Numbered from the stretch's first letter, positions 42,756-50,903 are shown. The stretch is 64,000 nucleotides of DNA from Chloroflexota bacterium (GCA_005883575.1 VBFH01000023.1:124001-188000); one strand, 5' to 3'. Numbers and translations: made by a program. The notes: generated from the letters alone by a model not told the origin.

Positions 42756-42793
42756 GATCGTCTTGGAAGGCGCGACTGGCCGAACGTCGGCGG

Positions 42794-42901
42794 CGTTACG
42801 GCACCTCCTCAACAACAAAGCCCGGGACAGGAACGCACACAGTGACGTGCACGCTGGCGGGCAAGACGGTGAGCGCGTCTGCGCCGTTTACCGTGTCGTG
42901 A
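42794..42901 (+). pseudogene. C-terminal fragment of an Ig-like/HYR-domain protein
   Basis: An open frame reading PGTGTHTVTCTLAGKTVS then APFTVS and stop. GTHTVTCTA-type strands are the end of HYR or bacterial Ig-like domains in secreted proteins. Only the last ~35 residues exist here, immediately inside the island, so it is a truncated remnant. Confidence 0.45.
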
Positions 42902-42904
42902 CGA

Positions 42905-43588
42905 ATGGCGATGACCATCACTGAACGCGAAGAACACTGGCGTGGATGGCTGGACACGATCAAGCAGGACATCACGACCGTCTACCTCTGGCGAGCAACG
43001 TGGCTGGCGGTCGGGGACATGGTGCGAGCCAACTCGGAGATACCTCCATCGCATTTCTGGGCTTACATGTCGAACACATATGGAACCAGTCAGGCCATAG
43101 CGGTGAGACGCCTGGCTGATAACGATCGGCGGGTGGTGTCCCTCGTCACCTTGATCAAAGACCTGAGGAAGCATGCGTTGGAGATCACATCGGGATTGGT
43201 GGCTGACGCTCCAGCCTGGTGCAGATATCCGCGAGTTCGCCAGGTTCCAGGAAGCCACTACTAATCATTTCGACCCCGCCATTGCCAGCCAAGACCTCGA
43301 GCGGTTGCGCGATGCCGTCGCTCGGGTGAAGAAGTACGTCGACCATCACCTCGCCCATTACGACCAGAACCCGACAAGGGAAATCCCGACCTTCAGGGAA
43401 ATCCACGCGCACTCGATTCGGTTGGGGAGGTCTTCCGCAAGTACTACCTGCTATTGACGGGTGCAGACTGGGCGCTTATGGTTCCCATTCCACAGATCGG
43501 GTGGTACAGGCCTTTTACGATGCCGTGGCTCCCACCTGGGGCACAACCTCCGCGGCTTCGAGGGACAGTCGGTTCAGATCCTCTCTGA
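42905..43588 (+). pseudogene. Frameshifted gene of unknown helical family
   Basis: The first 95 residues run in one frame (YLWRATWLAVGDMVRAN, WAYMSNTYGTSQAIAVRRLAD), continue in a second frame from about 43190 (DIREFARFQ, LERLRDAVARVKKYVDHHLAHYDQNPTREIPTFREIH) and in a third from about 43420 (GEVFRKYYLLLTGADWALMVP). The pieces join into one plausible protein of about 225 residues, so at least two frameshifts have broken it. All-helical with RxxxxH-like features, a HEPN-type (AbiU2-like) fold is a guess. Confidence 0.6.
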
Positions 43589-43861
43589 CTGGATCCTCTC
43601 CACCTCATTCGACCGCACCACAACCGTCCACCCCGCCTTCAACGACCGCATCTTCCCTGCCGCAATCATCCTCTCGACCTCAGCCCTGCTGATGTCCAAC
43701 CGCACCGCGACTTCGCCGATGGTGAGCACGAGGTCCTTCACCTGAACAGGCTCCGTGGGTACCTGCGGTGCATCCTTTCGTGCCTTGTCGCCGAGCGCCT
43801 GCTGAACGACGGCACGAGCTTCTTCAACCTTGCGCCGCTGGCCGGAGGTGCTGCGCCGCAT
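43574..43861 (-). CDS. Excisionase-like helix-turn-helix protein
   Basis: 95 residues. A basic helical N-terminus leads to LVLTIGEVAVRLDISRAEVERMIAAGKMRSLKAGWTVVVRSNEVERI, the winged-HTH of excisionase/MerR-like (HTH_17) proteins. Such small proteins direct excision or regulate mobile elements. ATG 43861 is the best start; the upstream frame contains another strand's promoter. It is the only intact recombination-associated gene in the island. Confidence 0.65.
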   Translation of the reverse strand: MRRSTSGQRRKVEEARAVVQQALGDKARKDAPQVPTEPVQVKDLVLTIGEVAVRLDISRAEVERMIAAGKMRSLKAGWTVVVRSNEVERIQSERI

Positions 43862-43904
43862 GGACGGTGAGTCTAAGCCGGATGGAGCGCCCCATTTAGA
43901 CGGG

Positions 43905-43910
43905 TAGACT
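43905..43910 (+). promoter_or_regulatory. -10 element TAGACT
   Basis: TAGACT exactly eight bases before ATG 43919, the same hexamer and spacing as before parA and 30222. Confidence 0.5.
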
Positions 43911-43918
43911 CGCCTCCA

Positions 43919-44122
43919 ATGGGCGAGGCAAAACGAAGAGGCAGTCACCTTCCAACCGGAGCGGAGCGGCTCGTGCGATGGATCAACCGCATATGGTTGC
44001 TCTACCCGCGACCTGTTCGGACGTTTTATAGCGTCAATGCCCAGATCGTGGGATGGTTCGCACTTCTTGTCATCGGCGCTGCCGTCGTCGCCCTAGCCGT
44101 CCAGTTCATCGTGCGCCGCTAA
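43919..44122 (+). CDS. Small membrane protein
   Basis: 67 residues: basic amphipathic start (MGEAKRRGSH, LVRWINRIW) and one C-terminal membrane helix (IVGWFALLVIGAAVVALAV) ending in IVRR. No family recognised. Seven bases before the next small membrane gene, so the two may be co-transcribed. Confidence 0.5.
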   Translation: MGEAKRRGSHLPTGAERLVRWINRIWLLYPRPVRTFYSVNAQIVGWFALLVIGAAVVALAVQFIVRR

Positions 44123-44129
44123 CTGAGCA

Positions 44130-44351
44130 GTGAGCCTGACCATCGTGCTCTTCGTGGTCGTCGTCATTGCCTTGGGACTTGCGCTGTTGATCCTGTGGGA
44201 CAGGCTGGTCGGGACGGCCCCCGTCGGTGTAGGCGCCGGTGCGACGTGGCTGGTCGCGCAGTCTGAAGGCCGATGGTGGTTCTGGCCTGCAGTTGTTCTC
44301 GCCGCACTTTGCGTCATCGCCGCGTTCGTCGTCGCGGTCCTGATCAGCTAG
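44130..44351 (+). CDS. Small two-helix membrane protein
   Basis: 73 residues with helices at about 4-23 (IVLFVVVVIALGLALLIL) and 50-70, linked by a Gly/Ala-rich loop. GTG start, seven bases after the previous gene. No family recognised. Together with the preceding gene it may form an island-borne membrane pair. Confidence 0.45.
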   Translation: MSLTIVLFVVVVIALGLALLILWDRLVGTAPVGVGAGATWLVAQSEGRWWFWPAVVLAALCVIAAFVVAVLIS

Positions 44352-44354
44352 CCA

Positions 44355-44751
44355 ATCCCGCCGCGCCGCATCGCGGGGCTGCTGACGCACAGTCATCTTC
44401 AACTTCGAAGAAGCAGTAGAAGGACTCCGACTCCAATACCGACGACGACCTCCAGCATGCCGAGCGTGCGAACTCGGTGCCGAGCGACGGCACCCTCCCA
44501 CGGACGCCCTACGCCGACTGCTCACCGACCCTGACCGGAAAAAGAATCACCTGCACGGCTCCTATCTGCTGCCCGGCGGCATCGCCGTGTGCGGCCTTTG
44601 CGGCAATCCCCTGATTGCAAGACCGCGCGCCGAGAAGGGACGCTGCATAGTCTGCGCGTCCGGCGTCCCGCATCACGGCTGCGGCAAGATTCGGACGCTC
44701 GCCGAGCCAGTCGAGGACTTGGTCAGCGAAGCGGTCCTGCGGCGCAATTGA
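44355..44751 (+). pseudogene. Large serine recombinase remnant (C-terminal region)
   Basis: A fragment RRIAGLLTH in one frame (44355-44390) and, in another, LRRLLTDPDRK, YLLPGGIAVCGLCGNPLIARPR, CIVCASGVPHHGCGKI, LAEPVEDLVSEAVLRRN and stop. The four-cysteine zinc beta-ribbon and the VEDLVSEAVL ending are typical of the C-terminal part of large serine integrases. The catalytic N-terminal domain is missing and the frame is broken. Confidence 0.7.
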
Positions 44752-44784
44752 TCGTGGGGCGCTGGCGCGGGGTGTGGCCGCCGT

Positions 44785-46035
44785 ATGTTTGTCGCAGTGG
44801 CTAAGGCGAGTCTGACGTTCGCCATGGTGGTCTTGATCGTGGGCTGCTCCGGCTCCACTCCCGGGAGCCCTCAGACTCCTGCGTCCCAGACCTCCCCGGG
44901 AGCCCCGGCTGTCGCTTCAACACCTGCGTCTGTCGCTGCGACCGACCTGCGGCAGGGTCATTGGTCCACGCTTCCACTGAGTCCGATCCGTGGTCGATCC
45001 CGGCAATCCGTCGTTTGGACGGGGCACCAACTGTTGGTGTGGGGTGGATTCAGTTATCTAACGAAGATGATGTTCGCGGACGGCGCGGCTTACGACCCGG
45101 TAACGAATCATTGGCACAAGATCCATGACGGCCCCCTCTCGCCTCGGGTGGGGCAGGTAGCCATCTGGACGGGCCGCGAAATGGTGGTCTGGGGAGGATT
45201 CAGCGCCGCCGATACCGTTGTTCGGAGGTCACTCGGCGATGGTGCTGCATACAACCCGACCACCGATTCATGGCGCAAGCTTCCCACCAGTCCCCTCGCA
45301 TCGCGTGGCGGGGCGTTTGGCGTTTGGACGGGCACCGAGACCATTGTCATTGGCGGCGTATCAGGCTCTGGCAAGACTTTCGTCGATGGGGCGGCCTTCG
45401 ACCCCCAAACCCAGCATTGGCGGGTCATTCCCCCTCCATCCCCGGTCGGTGGCCATCCCATCACTTGGAAGACTGCCGTATCTGTGGACGGCCAACTTCT
45501 GGCGTGGTCGCAATGGTCAACGGTAAGTCAACCGGGAACCAGAGGGGGCGTAGATCTTTTTGCTTACTCGTCAGACACGGCTGCCTGGCGGCCCATCCCG
45601 CCGTCGCCAGCGGCCCCCGCTGTGGTGAGGCAGGCTGTGGTTGCGAACTCAGTCGTGATCGTTCGTGGGTTGCCTTTTGCCTGCAGCGGGCTTTGCCCGT
45701 TTGTTCCCGAGGTCATGGCTTCGTACGACCCCGCAACAATGGTTTGGTCACGGCTGCCGCCCATTCCCTGGGATGGCGCCAGCCTGACTCTCTGGACAGG
45801 TGCCGCGCTGTTCGCATTTGACGACTCTTTTGTGGGTCGTGAAGCGTCTCCCGGCGATGCCATCGCCTACGATCCGACCAACCATGAGTGGCTCCGGCTA
45901 CCCGCAACACGGCTGCTCTGCAGCATCACCGACGCCTCCGTCTGGACTGGGCGCGAGGTCGTGCTGCTTTGCCAAGACGATGATCTGGGAAGTGGGCCAC
46001 CATCCGTCTCGGGCCTAGCTTTCGCAGTGTCCTGA
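44785..46035 (+). CDS. Kelch-type beta-propeller lipoprotein
   Basis: 416 residues. Signal ends in the lipobox LIVGC (Cys near 21), followed by a Ser/Pro/Thr linker. At least five repeats follow, each with a VWTGxxLLVWGG-like strand and an AAYDPxTxxWxxLPxxP strand, the kelch pattern that folds as a beta-propeller. Surface-anchored ligand or glycan binding is plausible. Complete, without frameshifts, so it is one of the few intact cargo genes of the island. Confidence 0.75.
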   Translation: MFVAVAKASLTFAMVVLIVGCSGSTPGSPQTPASQTSPGAPAVASTPASVAATDLRQGHWSTLPLSPIRGRSRQSVVWTGHQLLVWGGFSYLTKMMFADGAAYDPVTNHWHKIHDGPLSPRVGQVAIWTGREMVVWGGFSAADTVVRRSLGDGAAYNPTTDSWRKLPTSPLASRGGAFGVWTGTETIVIGGVSGSGKTFVDGAAFDPQTQHWRVIPPPSPVGGHPITWKTAVSVDGQLLAWSQWSTVSQPGTRGGVDLFAYSSDTAAWRPIPPSPAAPAVVRQAVVANSVVIVRGLPFACSGLCPFVPEVMASYDPATMVWSRLPPIPWDGASLTLWTGAALFAFDDSFVGREASPGDAIAYDPTNHEWLRLPATRLLCSITDASVWTGREVVLLCQDDDLGSGPPSVSGLAFAVS

Positions 46036-46177
46036 AGAGGTCACTCATTCTTCCGCGCCGCCCAGCAAGCCCGCCATCGGGCGGGCCCGCCAGGGGGAGG
46101 GTCGAGGAAGAACAGGTTTCGCTGGCGACGACCCCGGTCCGGCGGCGTCGCATTGCGTACGGGTCTGGGGGGAAACT

Positions 46178-46408
46178 ATTGACGAAATTACAGAGTGCCC
46201 TGCCTGCGGCCGACGGCTACCGCGCGGAAAAGGAGTAGGTCGCCCGCGCCGCTACTGCTCTGGCCGCTGCAGATCTTGGGCCTGGTTGCATCGGGGTGAG
46301 GCCCGAGTACCCCAAGCAATGCGACGCCGCGGGCCACCTCCGTGGTCTCCATTTTTGGTCACTGACACAGATCGCAACTACACGGCTAATTTGCGGGCCG
46401 GCAGCTAG
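46178..46408 (+). pseudogene. Small zinc-finger frame without a normal start
   Basis: An open frame reading TECPACGRRLPRGKG then RPRRYCSGRCRSW, i.e. CxxC...CxxxC, followed by a basic tail. This mini-motif occurs in many actinobacterial mobile-element proteins. No ATG, GTG or TTG lies in frame nearby; the frame is open upstream for 70 codons without a start. Probably a remnant. Confidence 0.4.
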
Positions 46409-46656
46409 GACTGTTTCTTGTTGGCCTCGTCAAGCGCCTTCTTAAACTCTTGTACGGCCCGGCGCGACGCTTCCCTGAGCGCCGGCCCCTGTTCCGCCGC
46501 CAGCTTGCGAGCCGCGGCACTCACTTCCTTCGAGACCGCCTTGGCGTGTTCTTGAATCGCCGGCAGAGACTGGCGGACGATCTCCTGGGCTGCCTCGCTC
46601 AGTTTACGACTCGCCTCACGCGCGGCCTTCCTGACTTCTTCGGCATCCTTGCTCAT
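46405..46656 (-). CDS. Ala/Lys/Glu-rich helical protein
   Basis: 83 residues forming one amphipathic helix: repeated EAARKL/SEAAQE-type heptads from residue 5 to 75, with no cysteine or aromatic residue. It looks like a stress-related or apolipophorin-like coiled coil rather than an enzyme. AGGAGGA precedes the ATG at a normal distance. No family assigned. Confidence 0.6.
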   Translation of the reverse strand: MSKDAEEVRKAAREASRKLSEAAQEIVRQSLPAIQEHAKAVSKEVSAAARKLAAEQGPALREASRRAVQEFKKALDEANKKQS

Positions 46657-46687
46657 GCCAACTCCTCCTATAGACGTTAGGTCCTAC

Positions 46688-46816
46688 CTACAGCTTTGAG
46701 ATGTCGATTTTGAAACCCTGCTTGACCATCTCCTTGGCGAGGACAACCTTGATGTCGTTCACGGCGTCGGTGAACGGCAGGTAGATCAACCCCTGTATGT
46801 CTGAGGGCCTCTCCAT
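46688..46816 (-). pseudogene. Possible C-terminal fragment of a TIR-like nucleotide-binding protein
   Basis: A 42-residue frame: MERPSDIQGLIYLPF, then VNDIKVVLAKEMVKQGFKI. The (L/R)PSDIxGxxYxPF plus LAKEL/M..GF ending resembles the last part of TIR-like (PF10137, CAP12-type) effectors. Everything N-terminal is missing. Similarity judged by eye only. Confidence 0.35.
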
Positions 46817-46981
46817 GTTCTGGACGTTCCGGTCGCGGCATCCAGAAACGTTCGGTAACGAACTAGCCAGTTCTTCACCTGGTGCCTACTGCTTCTGACT
46901 GCAACTCGCAAGATCTTCTACGTCGTTCTCACGCCCGGCAGTCCGTGACGGCAGGACTCCGAGGCTGCCGCGGATAAGCGG

Positions 46982-47368
46982 CTACCTTCGGCTGCAGCGG
47001 TTACTAGTTGTGCCGAGCGCCTTCCCCATGACAGCCTCCCCGCCGCGTTCAAGGGCCTTCCAGACTGCAACGAACGGACCCAGCACAAACAAGACGCCAG
47101 TCATCCACAGGCCGAATGTCTTGATGAACGGTGTGCCGAACGACTGGACGTAATTGGTCCCGCTCGGAGTGGTCGACGGTGCCCTGCTGAGTAACGCGGG
47201 CGCGACCCACTCGCTGAACGCGTATACCGCCGCCAGCAACCAGACCGTGAGGATGACGACAAGCATCAGGTGCCAGAGCGGAACAGTTCTTTGCGCGCAC
47301 GCGGCCGTCGATGAGTGCCTCGGTATGACAAGGTCCGATAAGCCTAGACCAAGGATTGTCCTCTCCAT
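46982..47368 (-). CDS. Two-helix membrane protein
   Basis: 128 residues from ATG 47368. Helices at about 30-52 (WHLMLVVILTVWLLAAVYAF) and 85-105 (FGLWMTGVLFVLGPFVAVW) with a Ser/Pro-rich outer loop. A longer frame up to 47527 is low in protein character. Unknown function. Confidence 0.45.
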   Translation of the reverse strand: MERTILGLGLSDLVIPRHSSTAACAQRTVPLWHLMLVVILTVWLLAAVYAFSEWVAPALLSRAPSTTPSGTNYVQSFGTPFIKTFGLWMTGVLFVLGPFVAVWKALERGGEAVMGKALGTTSNRCSRR

Positions 47369-47459
47369 GAGAGGACACACGCCCAGGTCGGGTCGCAGCA
47401 TGCCTATTGGCCTTATTGGCCCGGCAAGGCACGCTGAGCCCTGAGGCTGGAAGACGCCG

Positions 47460-47717
47460 GTGCAAGGGTCCAACCTAGAGCTAGACGGCAAGTGTCCCTG
47501 CGGACGCTGGCTTGCCGCCGCTCCCATTTACTCCTACCGGTCACGGACCGTCCGATACCAGTTCCACCGCTGTGACTGCGGAAACGAGTGGACGGAGCAC
47601 GAGACTGACATCGACCCAACGGAACCAGTCAGCTCTGACGAAGTGATCGAGGTGCACAACCGCCTGGCCAAGCTCGAGGGTTCTATCTCCGAGCTCCTCC
47701 ACCACCACTCTGCCTAG
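47460..47717 (+). CDS. Small zinc-ribbon protein
   Basis: 85 residues: KCPCGRW near 11 and RCDCGNEW near 38 form a two-knuckle zinc ribbon; the C-terminal half is a charged helix ending in HHHS. GTG start. No family recognised; small ribbon proteins of this kind are common in mobile DNA. Confidence 0.5.
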   Translation: MQGSNLELDGKCPCGRWLAAAPIYSYRSRTVRYQFHRCDCGNEWTEHETDIDPTEPVSSDEVIEVHNRLAKLEGSISELLHHHSA

Positions 47718-48264
47718 CGGGCGATCGGGGCCCGTGGACTTGGTCCTTCGACTTTGGCAGCCTCGGATCGGTTGGTCAATTTCAAGTTCAGGTGATTTAG
47801 ATCTCGCAAGCCCGTGGCAGTACCGTGAATTGGCCCCCGGCCTGCGACGGTTTGAGGGCCGGTTCTGGCCGGACCGTACACGCATCACGTAGCGAGATAT
47901 GGGCACTTATCCCATGGACCTGTACTGAGGTAGCTGTTATACCGGCAACTAGTAGCCTACTCACCCATTGTTTAGAGCCGCCTTGTGGGCTGAGGAGGGG
48001 TCTTCTGCGACCGACAGGATGCGGCCGTGCGGCGCAGCACATAGCTTGCTCGCCGGCACGCGGGCCGCCTTATGGATTGAAGATGAGCGGACGTTCCGTG
48101 CGAATCGGGACGCCTGAGTGGCGGTGGCGCACCCCCGGCCGGCTGGTTTGAGAACTCGACCTCGAGATGCGCCGTTGCAATTCTGCGCGGTCGCGCCCGC
48201 TCTTCGACCTCCCTAACCAGTCAACTGCCCGCCTCGCAGGTGGGATCACAAGGAGGAAAGGCGA
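47718..48264. other. Gene-free stretch in the island
   Basis: 547 bases with no frame that I can support. Short frames exist on both strands but none carry motifs. The last 30 bases hold the strong AAGGAGG ribosome site of the next gene. Confidence 0.5.
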
Positions 48265-48813
48265 TTGAAGCGGTTATTGATTGGGTTGGTAGCTGGCTGC
48301 ATGGCAGCCACGATGCCGGTAGCTGCCCTGGCCGATAGCCCGCACTTCAAAAAGGGCGGCTTGCCGACCTGCACGATATCCGGTACAAACCCCTCGCTAT
48401 CGGTCACATGCACGGGTGTGCTTGCCGGGCTCGGCGGCGATAATCTCGAGATCGATGTAACCCTAAGTGGCTCCGCCGTCTATCAATGTCAGAACGGCGG
48501 CGGTAACACCGCTCCTGGCCAGAACAGGGTATTGGTCGGTCCAGCCACCACGCCGACGATGATTTCCGGCTCGGCGATCAAGAACGGCAACCTGACGTTC
48601 ACAACGAATCCCGCTACGTTGACCGCCCCGGCGATGGTGTCGGGCAGTGCGGCCGGCTGTCCGAACTCCAACTGGAAAGGCGTGAATCCGGTCCTCACCC
48701 TGACAAGCATCGTTCTAGACATCTACCAACCGCCGCCCCCGCCCTCGACCAATCGGATCTTCCACTGCACTGCGTCTGACCCCTTGAGCGGTACTGTTGC
48801 GCTGATCTGCTAA
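48265..48813 (+). CDS. Secreted protein of unknown function
   Basis: 182 residues with a signal peptide (KRLLIGLVAGCMAATMPVAALA, cut near residue 24), then a Ser/Thr/Gly-rich beta-like mature region containing six cysteines in pairs and a PPPPPS stretch near 153. TTG 48265 is preceded by AAGGAGG at ideal distance, the strongest ribosome site in this region. A perfect hairpin follows. No family recognised; probably an extracellular or wall protein. Confidence 0.6.
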   Translation: MKRLLIGLVAGCMAATMPVAALADSPHFKKGGLPTCTISGTNPSLSVTCTGVLAGLGGDNLEIDVTLSGSAVYQCQNGGGNTAPGQNRVLVGPATTPTMISGSAIKNGNLTFTTNPATLTAPAMVSGSAAGCPNSNWKGVNPVLTLTSIVLDIYQPPPPPSTNRIFHCTASDPLSGTVALIC

Positions 48814-48821
48814 CGCCAACT

Positions 48822-48849
48822 GAACAGGGGCGCCGTTGCGCCCCTGTTC
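48822..48849 (+). terminator. Perfect 11-bp hairpin
   Basis: GAACAGGGGCG and CGCCCCTGTTC with a six-base loop, eight bases after the stop of the secreted protein gene. No T-run follows, but position and strength support transcription end. Confidence 0.6.
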
Positions 48850-48985
48850 CTCTCGAGACAGCGGTTTAAGCCGACAGTGGATCTTGCCGACGGCGCAGGG
48901 GAAATGTTGAGTTTCGGACCACCAGAGCCGACGGTGCAGTACTCTTTGACCGACCCCAAAATTCGTCGGGGCTTTCAGCGCAGTT

Positions 48986-49300
48986 ATGGAGGCACTCGGC
49001 CCCAAAGATAGCCTCGAGGGCAAGCTCAACTACGAAGGCAATATGCGGGTCGAAGGCCGCCTCGACGGCGAAGTGCACGTGACTGGAGACATTGAGATCG
49101 CCCAAGGGGCGACGGTCACGGCCTCACTTGAGGCTGCGGGCGTTGCAGTGGAGGGCAACATCCAAGGAACCGTTACCGCACGCAGCAAGCTGACCCTGAG
49201 CGGCTCCGGAAAGCTCATCGGAGACGTTCATGTCGCCAGACTCCAAGTAAGCGATGGAGCCAGCCTCAATGGCAACGTTCGCATGGGAGGCTTTGAATAG
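48986..49300 (+). CDS. Bactofilin
   Basis: 104 residues of the bactofilin (DUF583) beta-helix: LEGKLNYEGNMRVEGRLDGEV, then VTGDIEIAQGATVTASLEA, VEGNIQGTVTAR and GDVHVARLQV with the usual G-x-hydrophobic ladder. Bactofilins polymerise without nucleotide and scaffold envelope processes. This one is short, close to a bare core domain with almost no tails. Presence in a genomic island is unusual. Confidence 0.8.
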   Translation: MEALGPKDSLEGKLNYEGNMRVEGRLDGEVHVTGDIEIAQGATVTASLEAAGVAVEGNIQGTVTARSKLTLSGSGKLIGDVHVARLQVSDGASLNGNVRMGGFE

Positions 49301-50050
49301 ACGGCGCACCGCAACGAAGGTGCTGGCTCTCGGCGCGGTTTATCCCGTTTCGGCCGAGCACACGCGCTCGGAATCGGGGCATGGAAGCAGGTCGGACGCC
49401 CCCACCCTGATCCGTGTCGGTAAACCGATCTGAATCGCTGAACGCGGCCCCGACGTCCGACCAAGGTGATAATCGGACTTCGGATGTCAGGTGGTCGAGG
49501 CAGTTTTGAATCGGCGGCTCGACCATGGGCTCTGCCCGCTGCTGTGGCGGCAAGTACAACGGTCGGGGGTCATCGACTGGAGCTGGGCATCTCGAGCAAG
49601 CCCGCGAGCCAAACCGCCGTCCCGCAACGGGAGGCAGCCGCTGGAGGAGTCCGAGGTCGTCCTAGGTATGTGAGGGCCGAGGCCCTGGCGCTCGAGCTAG
49701 CTCGCGGGCGCTGCTGTCATGAGGCGGGGCTGCTCGCCAGCGTGGGGTCGTGGGGCGCGGGGAGGCCTGGCGGCGGTCCTTCTGCGAGCGATGGTGGGGT
49801 CCACTTCCTAGCCTGACAGCCCTGTCCCGGGTTTGCGCCTCTCCTGCACGCTCCCTTCCCTGCGCCACCATCGTGTTCTCCCGGCAATCTACCCCACAGA
49901 CTAGCGACGGCCGGAACGTTTCTACGCCCACCAGATCGGTGGAAAAGCCTCCCAGGCCGGGAAATCCTCATCCGCTTTCGGGCTAAGGGCGGCGTCGTGA
50001 GCCTGGGAGAAGGTGGTAGTGGACTAGGTCGAGTGTCCGCTCCCGCACCA
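49301..50050. other. Gene-free stretch in the island
   Basis: 750 bases without a supportable gene. Contains the first copy of a 42-base repeat (49971-50012). Probably decayed DNA. Confidence 0.5.
49971..50012 (+). repeat. 42-base imperfect direct repeat, copy 1
   Basis: Matches 51026-51067 at 36 of 42 positions by direct comparison, sharing TCCGCTTTCGGGCT at the start and CTGGGAGAAG at the end. Confidence 0.6.
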
Positions 50051-50257
50051 TCAAGTGACTGCGACGAACACGAAGATCAGTGCGATGGCCAAGCAGCCAT
50101 AGCCAACACAACTGTTCAGCGCGCCGGCCATCCCGAGTCTTTCGCGCATTCCACGCTTCGTGGCGGGAGGTGCTTGCTGGATGGGCACCCAGCGCTGGCC
50201 GTCCCAATTGAACTTTCCGTCAGGCGAGACTTGGGGCGGCGGTGGCGTAGCGTTCAC
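50051..50257 (-). CDS. Small membrane protein with PDGxxxWDGQxWVP module
   Basis: 68 residues. SPDGKFNWDGQRWVPI near 11 is a short tryptophan module common in actinobacterial membrane proteins (DUF2510-like), followed by one helix (CLAIALIFVFVAV). GTG 50257 is six bases after TAGGCT. Probably an intact small membrane protein. Confidence 0.6.
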   Translation of the reverse strand: MNATPPPPQVSPDGKFNWDGQRWVPIQQAPPATKRGMRERLGMAGALNSCVGYGCLAIALIFVFVAVT

Positions 50258-50263
50258 GGCGGC

Positions 50264-50269
50264 AGCCTA
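50264..50269 (-). promoter_or_regulatory. -10 element TAGGCT
   Basis: TAGGCT on the minus strand six bases before GTG 50257. Confidence 0.4.
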
Positions 50270-50354
50270 CCAGCGTCGCATGCGAATGGCCGGACCTGCG
50301 ACCAGACCAGATTCCGGCCAAATGGCCGGGGCCAGCCCTCGAACAGACGGGGGC

Positions 50355-50360
50355 TAGAAT
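50355..50360 (+). promoter_or_regulatory. -10 element TAGAAT
   Basis: TAGAAT six bases before GTG 50367. Confidence 0.45.
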
Positions 50361-50366
50361 CCGCCG

Positions 50367-50588
50367 GTGGCGGCTGGAGGGCGAAATTACCGCGCACTGA
50401 TCAAACGTAGCGGCGGCTCCCCGCTGCACCTGATCCGCGACGACGCCGAGGCATCGCTCTGCGGCATCCCGCGCGCCTCGCTGTCCGGTGGTGGCATTTT
50501 CGACGAGGTCGTCTGTCCCGAGTGCATCGAGTGGCTGCCGAAGCGCATTGAGTTCTCGGACGAGCATCCGAAGGTCGAGAGAGACTAA
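50367..50588 (+). CDS. Small protein with CxxC knuckle
   Basis: 73 residues. HLIRDDAEASLCGIP near 21-35 and VVCPECIEWLPKRIEF near 48 give a likely zinc site of His/Cys plus CxxC. This type recurs as short accessory proteins in Actinobacteria. GTG start supported by the upstream hexamer. Function unknown. Confidence 0.55.
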   Translation: MAAGGRNYRALIKRSGGSPLHLIRDDAEASLCGIPRASLSGGGIFDEVVCPECIEWLPKRIEFSDEHPKVERD

Positions 50589-50597
50589 CCGAGCGGC

Positions 50598-50903
50598 TCA
50601 TTCAAGCGTGATAGGCGAACCCGGTTCGACATCGAGGTCACAGTCTCGCAACGCGTGCTTCACCATCTTGGTCACCCAGATAAGTGGCATGTCCGCAGGC
50701 ACATCAAGCTCAAAACGGCGAATGTCCGTGAACTCAAAGCCGTATTTTCTAAGGTGCTCGACGTTGCGACGAGCATTCGGCTTGGGCGGGGCAACAGCTT
50801 CCGTCCAGGTGCAACTCGCGAACCCCATATCCTCCAATGTCTCGGCTACGCGCTCAAATTGGTCACCGGGAAGATCGGGCACCGGCACGACGACTTTCTT
50901 CAC
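50598..50903 (-). CDS. Hypothetical protein
   Basis: 101 residues, soluble, alpha/beta: VVVPVPDLPGDQFERVAETLEDMGF at the start, then FTDIRRFELDVPADMPLIWVTKMVKHALRD. No recognised family. GTG start. Convergent with the preceding gene (9 bases apart). Codon pattern looks protein-coding. Confidence 0.5.
   Translation of the reverse strand: MKKVVVPVPDLPGDQFERVAETLEDMGFASCTWTEAVAPPKPNARRNVEHLRKYGFEFTDIRRFELDVPADMPLIWVTKMVKHALRDCDLDVEPGSPITLE

Noticed and set aside
47825-48151. A 108-codon frame in the island gap
   Set aside because: No ribosome site, no leaderless hexamer, no hydrophobic or motif pattern; likely random open frame.
49662-49986. Overlapping 78-89-codon frames on both strands
   Set aside because: Mutually shadowing frames with low-complexity Arg/Pro content and no start signal.
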